33,136 nt of DNA from an uncultured Eggerthellaceae bacterium (GTDB taxonomy: Bacteria > Actinomycetota > Coriobacteriia > Coriobacteriales > Eggerthellaceae): assembly GCA_946618265.1 (NCBI GenBank), contig CAMOLA010000025.1, positions 1 to 33,136 of the forward strand, read 5' to 3'. A program made the translations under genes and the position numbers. Below are positions 23,689 to 31,853 of this stretch, piece by piece. How positions within the stretch are numbered: position 1 is the stretch's first letter; every line of letters begins with the position of its first letter. The notes beneath the pieces were generated by a model. The model worked only from the letters and a program-made list of their open reading frames with translations. It was not told the origin of the DNA and did not search any database.

Positions 23689-23720
23689 TGCGTGATTGGG
23701 GCCCCAGCCCCAATCACGCA
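23689..23720. terminator. Perfect 13-bp hairpin between the two surface protein genes
   Basis: Arms TGCGTGATTGGGG and CCCCAATCACGCA around CCCCAG. Second of two hairpins after the 1987-aa gene. No T-run on either strand. Confidence 0.5.
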
Positions 23721-23733
23721 CTGCGAGCGCCCG

Positions 23734-23770
23734 CCTGCCGGGGAACTGGGAAAGCTCGCTCCCCGGCAGG
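23734..23770 (-). terminator. Hairpin after the 1987-aa surface protein gene
   Basis: Arms CCTGCCGGGGA and TCCCCGGCAGG pair over 11 bp around 15 nt, 45 nt past the stop codon. Likely terminator by position; no T-run follows. The remaining bases of 23493-23814 show only the leader hairpins listed. Confidence 0.5.
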
Positions 23771-23814
23771 CCAGGCGCGATGAGGCACCGCGCCTGACGT
23801 CGCTCAGGTTCGGG

Positions 23815-26800
23815 CTACTTCACCTTCACCTTGACGGTGACGCTCTTGGTCGCGGCCTTGTAGGAGGCGTTGCCCGCCGCAGTCACCGCAACGGTCACCT
23901 TGTAGGTGCCCTTCTTCAACTTCTTGCCCAGTTTCAGTTTGCCGTCCGCGGTCACCTTGATCTTCTTCTTGGCCTGCTTGGCGAGCTTCTTCTTGGCAGA
24001 GATCTTCGTGATCTTGGAGGTCACCTTGCCCTGCGCGTTTGCGACGGTGATGGCCTTGACGGACTGCGCCTTCTTCTTCAGCTTCTTGGCCTTGGCCTTC
24101 ACCGACTTGGCCGTGACTTTCATCGGATTGTCCTTGGGGGCCTTGGCAGCGGCGTCGGCGGCGGCCTTGTCGGCCTCGGCCTGCTTCGCCGCCTCGGCAG
24201 CCGCTTCGCTTGCCGCAACGGCAGCCTTCACGGCGTTGGCAACCTCGGCCTGCGCGTCCTTTGCCTTCTCGTACAGGTTGATCGCAGCTTCCTTGACCTC
24301 GTCGGAAGAGGCATAGCGCGCGGCCAGCTTGGCAGCTGCAGCAGCGGCGTCAGCCGCATCCTTCGCGGCATTGGCTTTCGCGACAGCGTCGACTGCAGCG
24401 AGCGCCGCCTTCGCCGTCGCCGCCACCTTGGCAACGAGGTCGGTCTCGGCATCAGCCGCCGCCTTCAGCTGAGCGAACTCGTCGGCCGCCTGCATGGCGG
24501 CTTTTGCCAGGTCTTCGGCCTTATCAACCGCTGCCTGCGCAGCTGCGAACGCCTTGTCCTCGTCGACCTCCAGGCCGGCGACGGCTTCGTTCACGGCCTG
24601 CGCCCAGGCGTCAATCTGGTCTTGCACGCCATCGGCCCATGCAGGAAGCGCCTTGTCGATCGAGTCGATGGTCTCCTGCAATGCAGCCTTGCTCTCGTCG
24701 GTGCAAACGTCCAGGTAATCGGGCACCTTGGCCAGTGCCTCGTCCAGCGCCGAGTAGTCGGCCAGCTGCCCGTCGGAGTAGCACAGGAGCTCGGCGTCGT
24801 CGCCCAGCGGGTCGTCGTCGCGAGCGAACCCAGTCTTGACAACGCTCACATACTGATCTTCGATTCCGTCCACGATCAGATGAATGGCTGCCTCCATTTC
24901 GGACCAGTTCGCAAATCCTTCGTAGGGGAACTCGCACGATGTGTTGTAGTAGAACACACCCGTGGCCTCGTCAATACCGTAGTCACGCTTCGTCGTATCC
25001 ACATGGCGCACCTTGCCGATGCCGCATTCGGCACCGCAACCGGCCGAGAAATAATTACCCTCAATCAAATCGAACTTGTTCAACCCGTTCACAAACCCGA
25101 CGATGCCACCAACCGCCTCAGCATTATCGGCGGTAGCGGAAACACTGCCCGTGAAGCGATTGTCTTTAAGGAACGCGACATCGCCCCAGCTCTGATCGAT
25201 ATACGAATCGCCACCGACGATGCCACCAACCCTATCAAGGCCGGTTATCACACCGTCAACGGTGCACCCGCTGATCATCGCGCGCCCGCCGTTCGGCGCC
25301 GTCTCGTTGCTGTAGCCGCCGCCCAGTACGCCACCGGCATGGTTGCCCGACGCCGTGACGGTGCCGTGGAACGAGCAGTTGCGAACGATGCATGCACCCA
25401 TCGCCTGATCTTGACTGCCTACGATGCCGCCAACATAGTTAGTGCCATAAACGTCGGCATAGCTCACGCAGTTGGTCACGGAACCCTGCAGACGCCCGGC
25501 AATGCCACCGATCATGTATTCGTTGCCGGCATAACCCACTGTCACTCCAGGCTCCACCGTACAGTTTCGAATCGACGTCACGAACCCTGCCGAGGTTGCA
25601 GCAAAGCCGTTCGTGGTCATGTTGCCGCCCACGAGCGCCGACTTAAGGGTAGACGACCCGGACTTAAGCGTAACATTAACGATATCGACTGCGGTACCAG
25701 CAAGACCCACGCCTTCCAGATTGTTTACCAAGCCATGGCCTGAAATGCGCTCGCCGTAGATGTCCATGTTCTTGATCGTGGCACCCTTGACGTAGCCGAT
25801 GAGCGGCGGGCGCCCAGCGGGCACGGTAACCAGGTGCCCATCACCGTCGAGCGTTCCAGAGAACGCGTTCAGGTTTGCGCCACGTTCGATGTTGTTCGAG
25901 CCGTCCTTGGTAACGCCGATAGGCGTCCAGTTGTCAGGAAGCACGATGTCGGCGGTCTGCTTCAGGTACCTGCCTTCCATGCTCGTTCCCGACGCCACAA
26001 TGCGCCTCAACGTGTCGTAGTCATCCGCCGCGGCGATGATGAAGGGGCTCTCCTGGGTTCCCTCGCCCTCGAAGGCGTTTCCTACGGTCACGGGAACCTC
26101 GGCGCTTGCGCCGCGGAACGACAGTACGACCTTGTCGGTGCCGAGGGCCAAAACCGAAGGCTCGAAAGATAATTCCGAACCGTCAAGGGATCGCTTGGTT
26201 CCATCGGCGTATGTCGCGACGACTTCCATGCCAGCCGGGTCAAATGCCTCACCGTCCACGTAGGCCGATTTGCTCGGCGGCGTCACTACCTCCAAACTCG
26301 ACGCTGGCTCTTCGATGCGCACGCGATATTCGCCCGCCACAACGCCTGGCTGCTCCACGTCGATTGCAAGGTCATAGGACCTGTCGTCACTCCACGCAAG
26401 GGGAACCTCGTTGTACACCTGGGCGCCTTGGCTCACGACTTCACCTGCGACCTTGACCGTCGCATCGCTCGCGGAAAGCGTCGCCACGCGCAGCAGGCTA
26501 TCCTTCGGCAGCTGCATGCTGTAATCGTATTCCAGATAGTTAGTGTGAGATATGAAAGCAGGCTCGAGCGGCTGATCCACCCAACTCTGGCCCCCATCTT
26601 CGGAGCGCTGGAACAAGAGCGCGCTCAGCTTGCTCTTCTTGTGAACGCTGATGACATAGGCAACCTGGCCGTTCACCTTGAGGAAAACGATGTTGTGCTT
26701 CATGGTGTTGCTCACGACCGGCTCCAGCGAATTGCCGTCATCGGTTCCGGTGGGCTTCAGCACCTTCTCGACAATCTCCCCCGTCTGCGCATTGGTGAAC

Positions 26801-29778
26801 TCCGCAGTCAAGACCCCTTGAGCAGGTGGATCCGAATACCAGTTTCCGAAGCGCAGGTTCAGCCGGCCGTCCGCCAAACCGACCGAGTAGCCCGTGAATG
26901 CCGAATCGAATTCGGGCGAGAACGGGAGCTGCGATTTGTATGTAACGCCAGCACCGGCCGTCCACATCTGCAAGTCGCCGAAAAGCTGCAGCTCGTCGGG
27001 CACGCGGGGGTTGTTCACGGTGATCGGTATCTCAACAGAGCGTGGGCCGGCAGCTACGGTAATCGACGTGGCGTCAACACCAACAATATCACCTTCTGCG
27101 GGCGAAGCCATGTACTGGTCACTCGAAAGCACCTGCTGCGTTCCGTCTGCATAGACGGCAGAGACTTCCATGCCAGCAAGGTTGAGCGCCTCGCCGACAT
27201 CGTAGGTGGTTTTATCGGGTTGCTTGGACACGCTGATGCTTGCAGGAGCTTCGATGAGCGCCACGTCATAGCGGCTCGTCATACCCAGCTCATCGCCAAG
27301 CTCTATGGTCAAAGAGTCGCTGCGGTTATCGCCCCAATCTGGTTTGTGCGTCGCAGAGGCCACGCCGTTTGAACTCGACCCCGATGAAGCATCTGCCTCA
27401 ACTTCGACCGGCTCGGAATTCACCTTTACCCTCGTATCGGTTCCGTAAAGGCCCAGGTTTATGCCCACCTCGGCATCATGCGCTACGGTTGCCTGGTACT
27501 CCTTGACCTTCGCATCGAAGGCTGGGTCGAGGGAAACGTAATCGCCGCCCGCAACAAGGTTGAAGGAGCGCGGCGTAAGATCGCGGCGCACGATGATGCT
27601 GTAGACGACGTCGCCGTCGATCTTCACGAGCAACTTGTTCACCTTGGCGCTATTGGAGGCAACAAGCCAAGACAGGGAGGTGATGCCGTTGTTCGCGAGC
27701 GTGTTGGTCACTTCGATGCTTGAATCATTTGCGCGAACGTATTCCACCGAGATGGTCCCCGTCGAACCCTCGGGCAATGCGGGCTGCACGTACACATACG
27801 TCGAATTGATAGGCACGTAGACGGTGTGCTCGGCCTCGACCGGATCGAAGGGCGCATCCCAAGCATATTCCTCGATTCTATACGTTGGCGGCCACGACGT
27901 GCCAACTCGAACCCGATTCCCGATTGCCAGGCTGGCAAGCCGCTTGCTTTCGGGAGCCTGTACGTACTTCTCCGACAACTTCAAAACCGACGTGGCATCG
28001 CGCAAATTCTTGATTGCGCCCTTGACGTCGGCCTCCGTTGCCTGCTCGTTCTCGTATACCCCCTCAGACGCGGCTATCACCGCATTGAACGCATCGCGCG
28101 CTTGGGTCGTAATGTAGGAGTTGGGCCATTCGATGTCGGACCCGTCCACGCTGACCGCATACGTTGCAAGCAGCTCTCGCGCTGCGGCAATGTCTGCTGC
28201 TAGCGATGCTTTCCATGCTACGACAGGGTCGTTCGAGATCGAAAGTATGCGTCCCGACGAAGCCCAATCATATGCGGAAAGGGAGGCATAATCCTCTGGG
28301 TCGCATATGGTGAGTAGCCTGTTCTCGTATTTATCGTAAGGAGCAGAAACGGCAAACGCCGTAGCGGCATTCGCGCCTTCGGGAATCGAGAAACCTTTGG
28401 GAATCTGAGTGATCTGCGCGCATCCGCTGAACGCGTTACTCATGTTTGTCACCCCCGCGGGGACAAGCGGGAACTCCACAAGCGACGTGCAGTCGCTGAA
28501 TGCCCCGCTTAGGTTCGTCACCGAACCGGGGATTTCGGGCGCATGCTCAAGGGCGGTGCAGCCTGAGAATGCAGAGCCCATATCGGTTACATTAGATGGA
28601 ATAACCGGAGCCTGTGCGAGACCAGTACAGCCAATGAAGGCGCTGTTCATGTCAGTTACCGAAGCGGGGATTTCGGGTGCATGCTCAAGGGCAGTGCAGC
28701 TCGAGAATGCAGAGCTCATATTGGTCACGGTCGAGGGGATTGTTGGAGCCTGAGCAAGAGCCGTACAACTCCGGAAGGCACCGCTCATATTCTGCAGACC
28801 CTCCGAAAGAACCGGGGCGCTTGTCAAGGACTGACAGCTTGAAAACGCGTACTGTATCGAGGTAACACTCGCAGGAATGGGCTTTGCTTCAGCAATTCCT
28901 GTACACCCTTGGAATGTGTTTCGCATACTGGTTACGCCGTTGGGAATCTCCGGCATTTCCTCGATAAGGCTGCATGAGTAGAAAGTGGAGTCAAGCGAGG
29001 TCACGGTGCTCGGCAAAACCGGCGCATATGCAAGCGAGCGACACCCAGAGAACGTAGAGTTCATAACCTCGACCCCTTCGCCAATGCTCGGGGGCGCCTT
29101 CAGGGACCCACATTCACCAAAGGTGCTGGTCAAGTTCTTCACGCTGCCGGGAATATCAGAAGCCGTTATTAGCTTCGAACACATGTTGAATGTGCCGCTC
29201 ATGCTGGTCACTTTATTTGGAATGACCGGGCTCGATTCCAAGCTGCCACAGTTGAAGAACGTAGAGTCCATGTTCTCCAGGTTTGCCGACAGGACGGGCG
29301 GCGTCTTCATCGAAGCGCAGCTTGAAAACGTATTTCTCATGCTCGTCACGCTGTCTGGGATAGGTGTAGCAAACGACGTAAGCGCATTGCAGCTCTGGAA
29401 CCAGTAGTCCAGGTTCGTCGGCTGCACACCGCCGGCGAACTCGATTGACTTGATGCTGCCGCGATTGCTCGCCCAGGGCTGGTCACGGTATCCAGTCATC
29501 GCTTTTGTGCCGCCAGTGCCAGCTATGACCAGCGTGCCATCGCCGTAGATGGCTGCCGTCACGTCGGATGCGTTCGGGCTCCCCATTTCCCATGGGCCCG
29601 CTACGACTTCGCCGTGATCGTCTTGAGCCTGCAGCCCTGCGGCAAGGTCACCCCCTCCGCCCTTGCCAGCTGCGAATGCCGGGGGTGGCGCAAAGCCGAC
29701 CGCCAACGACACGCAAAGGGCGACTGCCGCAATGATCGCCAGCAAAGAGGCGCGCGACATTGTCTTGCTCGTGTCCAT
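23815..29778 (-). CDS. Giant modular surface protein (23-residue repeats, Ig-like, GLUG-type, lysine-rich tail)
   Basis: A 1987-residue exported protein, probably an adhesin or ligand-capturing surface protein. Signal peptide 1-36 (LLAIIAAVALCVSLAVGFA). Residues about 116-459: about 15 repeats of 23 residues of the form VTxMxxAFxxCxxLxxAPxIP, similar to BspA-like/DUF285-type surface repeats. About 526-595: FIVAR-like helices (ITTQARDAFNAVIAASEGVY). About 670-830 and 940-1165: cadherin-like beta-sandwich segments (LDPAFDAKVKEYQATV). About 840-925 and 1163-1236: Big_3-type Ig domains (YDVGEALNLAGMEVSAVYAD). About 1240-1570: beta-helix/GLUG-type region (FSGTLDGDGHLV, GGIVGSQDQ, GGIVGG). About 1740-1880: alanine-rich coiled coil. 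1883-1987: lysine-rich domain shared with the next gene. No LPXTG. AAGGAG lies 5 nt before the ATG. Its long leader carries a cobalamin riboswitch. Confidence 0.88.
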   Translation of the reverse strand: MDTSKTMSRASLLAIIAAVALCVSLAVGFAPPPAFAAGKGGGGDLAAGLQAQDDHGEVVAGPWEMGSPNASDVTAAIYGDGTLVIAGTGGTKAMTGYRDQPWASNRGSIKSIEFAGGVQPTNLDYWFQSCNALTSFATPIPDSVTSMRNTFSSCASMKTPPVLSANLENMDSTFFNCGSLESSPVIPNKVTSMSGTFNMCSKLITASDIPGSVKNLTSTFGECGSLKAPPSIGEGVEVMNSTFSGCRSLAYAPVLPSTVTSLDSTFYSCSLIEEMPEIPNGVTSMRNTFQGCTGIAEAKPIPASVTSIQYAFSSCQSLTSAPVLSEGLQNMSGAFRSCTALAQAPTIPSTVTNMSSAFSSCTALEHAPEIPASVTDMNSAFIGCTGLAQAPVIPSNVTDMGSAFSGCTALEHAPEIPGSVTNLSGAFSDCTSLVEFPLVPAGVTNMSNAFSGCAQITQIPKGFSIPEGANAATAFAVSAPYDKYENRLLTICDPEDYASLSAYDWASSGRILSISNDPVVAWKASLAADIAAARELLATYAVSVDGSDIEWPNSYITTQARDAFNAVIAASEGVYENEQATEADVKGAIKNLRDATSVLKLSEKYVQAPESKRLASLAIGNRVRVGTSWPPTYRIEEYAWDAPFDPVEAEHTVYVPINSTYVYVQPALPEGSTGTISVEYVRANDSSIEVTNTLANNGITSLSWLVASNSAKVNKLLVKIDGDVVYSIIVRRDLTPRSFNLVAGGDYVSLDPAFDAKVKEYQATVAHDAEVGINLGLYGTDTRVKVNSEPVEVEADASSGSSSNGVASATHKPDWGDNRSDSLTIELGDELGMTSRYDVALIEAPASISVSKQPDKTTYDVGEALNLAGMEVSAVYADGTQQVLSSDQYMASPAEGDIVGVDATSITVAAGPRSVEIPITVNNPRVPDELQLFGDLQMWTAGAGVTYKSQLPFSPEFDSAFTGYSVGLADGRLNLRFGNWYSDPPAQGVLTAEFTNAQTGEIVEKVLKPTGTDDGNSLEPVVSNTMKHNIVFLKVNGQVAYVISVHKKSKLSALLFQRSEDGGQSWVDQPLEPAFISHTNYLEYDYSMQLPKDSLLRVATLSASDATVKVAGEVVSQGAQVYNEVPLAWSDDRSYDLAIDVEQPGVVAGEYRVRIEEPASSLEVVTPPSKSAYVDGEAFDPAGMEVVATYADGTKRSLDGSELSFEPSVLALGTDKVVLSFRGASAEVPVTVGNAFEGEGTQESPFIIAAADDYDTLRRIVASGTSMEGRYLKQTADIVLPDNWTPIGVTKDGSNNIERGANLNAFSGTLDGDGHLVTVPAGRPPLIGYVKGATIKNMDIYGERISGHGLVNNLEGVGLAGTAVDIVNVTLKSGSSTLKSALVGGNMTTNGFAATSAGFVTSIRNCTVEPGVTVGYAGNEYMIGGIAGRLQGSVTNCVSYADVYGTNYVGGIVGSQDQAMGACIVRNCSFHGTVTASGNHAGGVLGGGYSNETAPNGGRAMISGCTVDGVITGLDRVGGIVGGDSYIDQSWGDVAFLKDNRFTGSVSATADNAEAVGGIVGFVNGLNKFDLIEGNYFSAGCGAECGIGKVRHVDTTKRDYGIDEATGVFYYNTSCEFPYEGFANWSEMEAAIHLIVDGIEDQYVSVVKTGFARDDDPLGDDAELLCYSDGQLADYSALDEALAKVPDYLDVCTDESKAALQETIDSIDKALPAWADGVQDQIDAWAQAVNEAVAGLEVDEDKAFAAAQAAVDKAEDLAKAAMQAADEFAQLKAAADAETDLVAKVAATAKAALAAVDAVAKANAAKDAADAAAAAAKLAARYASSDEVKEAAINLYEKAKDAQAEVANAVKAAVAASEAAAEAAKQAEADKAAADAAAKAPKDNPMKVTAKSVKAKAKKLKKKAQSVKAITVANAQGKVTSKITKISAKKKLAKQAKKKIKVTADGKLKLGKKLKKGTYKVTVAVTAAGNASYKAATKSVTVKVKVK

Positions 29779-29934
29779 GCGTACTCCTTCCGCGCAACAT
29801 TTCCTGCGCCGTAGGGAAGTTTCGAGCGGAGCAGCGCCCGTTTGCCCATGCGCAAGACGCAGCGCAGCCCGATTCGGCTGCCTACGCCCCACGACGGACA
29901 CGAACGCAACGCACGGTGTGCCCCAGAAACGCGA

Positions 29935-30033
29935 ATCGGGCATGTCGGCTAACAAAAAAGCTGGCACTGCCAAGGGACCGGCGAAACGCCAATCCCCGCA
30001 GTGCCAGCTGTCCTTTTGGCCGGCATGCCCGAT
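29935..30033. repeat. Large inverted repeat in the leader of the giant surface gene
   Basis: About 48-nt arms around a 3-nt centre; outer pair ATCGGGCATG(C/T)CGG and inner GCTGGCACTGC match exactly or nearly so. It includes the terminator described separately. Confidence 0.85.
29953..30010 (-). terminator. Riboswitch terminator (expression platform)
   Basis: On the minus strand AGCTGGCACTGC and GCAGTGCCAGCT form a 12-bp stem with further inner pairing (GGCG/CGCC), followed by TTTTTT. It lies 31 nt after the aptamer's conserved 3' block and 175 nt before the coding start, so it can stop transcription before the gene. This is the normal layout of a B12-controlled terminator. Confidence 0.85.
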
Positions 30034-30040
30034 ATGTTCG

Positions 30041-30300
30041 CACGTCTGTAGGTCTTCCGGCTCGCGCAGTTGCCGCCCGTCGAGCAGACGCGTCATAAAA
30101 AGGGACTGTCCCTTTTTATGACGGATCCCGCTTCCAGGCTGCCGCCCACATCCTGCCTTCTCGGGAAAGACGCTCCCAATGACCGGCCCTTCAGCCGACG
30201 GATGCGGGCCCACGCATACGGCGTCGGTCCCCGCCCGGGGTTCTCACCCGGTTCCCTTGTTGAGCTTGCGCGGGCTGACTCGCCCAGCCCGGCCAATCGC
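30041..30300 (-). promoter_or_regulatory. Cobalamin (B12) riboswitch aptamer
   Basis: Read on the minus strand, the conserved blocks of the cobalamin riboswitch (RF00174) occur in order: AGCTCAACAAGGGAACCGGG, then GTGAGAACCCCGGGCGGGG at 30258-30225 (compare GGGAA-CCGGUGAGAAUCCGG-GC); GTCATTGGGAG with the partner CCCGAGAAGGC at 30183-30155 (compare GCCACUG ... GGGAAGGC); and GCGAGCCGGAAGACCTAC at 30065-30048 (compare GAGCCAGAAGACCUGCC). Several conserved positions vary (GUCAUUG, GAGAAGGC). The 5' boundary is approximate. A perfect family B palindrome lies between the second and third blocks. Expected effect: ligand binding favours the downstream terminator and lowers expression of the giant surface protein. 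Confidence 0.82.
30091..30123. repeat. Palindrome family B, copy 4 (perfect, 33 nt) inside the riboswitch
   Basis: Arm CGTCATAAAAAGGGAC, central T, exact reverse complement. It lies in the variable part of the cobalamin aptamer, 27 nt from the GAGCCGGAAGACC block and 31 nt from the GAGAAGGC block. Confidence 0.95.
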
Positions 30301-30386
30301 GCCCGTTGGCGCCTTCGTACCGTGCCGCGCTCGCAGACCGCAAAGCCACAGCGGCGCGCACCCGCCGTCCTGACGGATGCAATTGC

Positions 30387-30416
30387 AGATTACCCCCCTG
30401 CGCGCTTTTCCGTCAA
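30387..30416 (-). promoter_or_regulatory. Sigma-70-type promoter of the riboswitch-surface protein transcript
   Basis: On the minus strand: TTGACG, an 18-nt spacer, TAATCT. Transcription would begin near 30380, about 80 nt before the aptamer and 600 nt before the coding start. Confidence 0.7.
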
Positions 30417-30540
30417 GAGGGAATTTGACGATTCGGGTCCGCTTTTCGCTTTCGTTCGGTTTTGCCGGGTTCGCTGGCTTTACGCTCGTCTAACAAACCG
30501 CCAGGTGGTTTCACGCGAATCATTCCGACCATTTTTAGTT

Positions 30541-30594
30541 GCAAAAAAAATCAAAGCTGCAAAAATAATAAAAGCTACAAAAGCAATCAACCGA
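30541..30594 (+). repeat. Three tandem 18-bp A-rich repeats before the ATPase gene
   Basis: Units GCAAAAAAAATCAAAGCT, GCAAAAATAATAAAAGCT and ACAAAAGCAATCAACCGA. They end 24 nt before the ATPase start in an AT-rich patch that contrasts with the GC-rich surroundings, and may be operator or promoter sequence. In the ATPase frame they would encode Lys/Ala/Ile-rich hexapeptides. Confidence 0.75.
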
Positions 30595-30618
30595 CGCGAT
30601 GCCAGGAGGCGTAGCAAT

Positions 30619-31743
30619 ATGGCCACGGGAACATGGACGGGCAATCCTTTCACCCCCACATTCGGGCAAGTGCCTGCGAATATGGCAGGACGGGGCTCCA
30701 TCCTGCGCGAAATGGCTCGGGCATTCGATTCGCCGACGCGATCGCCCGAACTCACCATGCTCATTTCCGGCGCACAGGGGTCAGGCAAGACGGCTCTCCT
30801 CGCACGGATATCCGACGAGGCCGCACGATGTGGATGGATTTGCGCCAACACGGTCACATCGCCCGACATGCTGCACGACATTTTGGTTCAGGCTACGAGC
30901 AAAGCAAGCCACATCACCAGGCCGGACGCCCAACGGCGGGAGTTGACGGGAATCGGCATCGCCCAAGCAATCAATATCGAATGGGAACCCGGCGACAAAG
31001 CCCCGAGCAACTGGCGCATGAAAATGCAGGAGCTTATCGCAGCGCTCGAGGCCGCCTCGTCTGGCTTGCTCATCCTGGTAGACGAGCTCGATCCCTCAAT
31101 CGACGAAGCAGCGACCCTCGCAAGCGTCTACCAGCTCTTTGTCATGGAAAACCGCAAAGTGGCACTCATCATGGCAGGCCTCCCCTACAACATCGAGAAG
31201 GCCAAGGCAGACAAGCGCATATCGTTCGTCCGCCGTGCCCAGCAGCGTCGGCTCGGCCGAGTGGACGATTTCGAGGTTGCAGACGCAATGCGCAAGACCG
31301 TCGAGCAGGCAGGTCGTGCAATCGGCGACGAGGCGCTGGGCATCGCCGTCGAGGCTGCCTCTGGATTTCCCTTTATGATCCAACTCGTCGGATACCGCAT
31401 GTGGGAGCAACGTCCCGACTCGCACGAGATCTCGCCCGACGACGCGCGCGCCGGCGGCAGATTGGCCGCCGAGGAGCTGAAATCCTACGTGCTCGAATCG
31501 ACGTACCGCGATCTCTCGAACGGCGACCTGTCTTTCCTGACGGCGATGCTTCCCGACAACGGGCCGTCCACGCTAGGCGACATCGCACTCCGCATGGGAA
31601 AGTCAAAAAGCTACGCAAGTACCTACCGCGAACGGCTGCTCAGGCAAGGCATCATCGGCGAACCCGACCGCAATGTCGTGGGATTCGAGCTGCCGGGTTT
31701 CAGAGATTTCCTCGTAGAGCGCATCGGCTGGTCAAGCGAATGA
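30619..31743 (+). CDS. AAA-type ATPase with C-terminal winged-helix region
   Basis: A 374-residue P-loop ATPase. Walker A ISGAQGSGKTALLARI at residues about 49-64, Walker B GLLILVDELDP at about 150-160, a sensor-like VALIMAGLPYNIEKAKADK, and arginine-rich FVRRAQQRRLGRVDDFE. The C-terminal 80 residues (LSFLTAMLPDNGPSTLGDIA, then RMGKSKSYASTYRERLLRQG) look like a winged-helix DNA-binding domain. The overall build resembles ORC/Cdc6-like ATP-binding proteins that often accompany chromosomal accessory genes; the job is unknown. AGGAGG lies 9 nt before the chosen ATG; an open frame continues 183 codons upstream but runs through promoter and riboswitch DNA. Divergent from the giant surface gene; a family B palindrome follows its stop codon. 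Confidence 0.82.
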   Translation: MATGTWTGNPFTPTFGQVPANMAGRGSILREMARAFDSPTRSPELTMLISGAQGSGKTALLARISDEAARCGWICANTVTSPDMLHDILVQATSKASHITRPDAQRRELTGIGIAQAINIEWEPGDKAPSNWRMKMQELIAALEAASSGLLILVDELDPSIDEAATLASVYQLFVMENRKVALIMAGLPYNIEKAKADKRISFVRRAQQRRLGRVDDFEVADAMRKTVEQAGRAIGDEALGIAVEAASGFPFMIQLVGYRMWEQRPDSHEISPDDARAGGRLAAEELKSYVLESTYRDLSNGDLSFLTAMLPDNGPSTLGDIALRMGKSKSYASTYRERLLRQGIIGEPDRNVVGFELPGFRDFLVERIGWSSE

Positions 31744-31751
31744 TGCAAATA

Positions 31752-31785
31752 CGTCATAAAAGGGGATGAGTCCCTTCTTATGACG
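31752..31785. repeat. Palindrome family B, copy 5 (imperfect)
   Basis: CGTCATAAAAGGGGAT, then GAGTCCCTTCTTATGACG. It starts 8 nt after the ATPase stop codon. Confidence 0.88.
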
Positions 31786-31853
31786 AAAAGTTGCCTGACG
31801 TTTACCGCCGTCGCGCGCCGTGCATGATGTTTCCACTTCATTTCGCAAGCGTA

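Noticed and set aside
29779..30213. 145-codon N-terminal extension of the giant surface protein
   Set aside because: It runs through the terminator, the riboswitch and a palindrome, and would put the signal peptide in the middle. A strong ribosome binding site supports 29778.
30070..30618. 183-codon N-terminal extension of the AAA ATPase
   Set aside because: It overlaps the riboswitch and its promoter on the other strand and has no protein-family features; AGGAGG sits before 30619.
2891..31785. CRISPR array or integron-like array from the repeated palindromes
   Set aside because: Copies are scattered over 29 kb at irregular distances with no spacer-repeat order and no cas or integrase gene.
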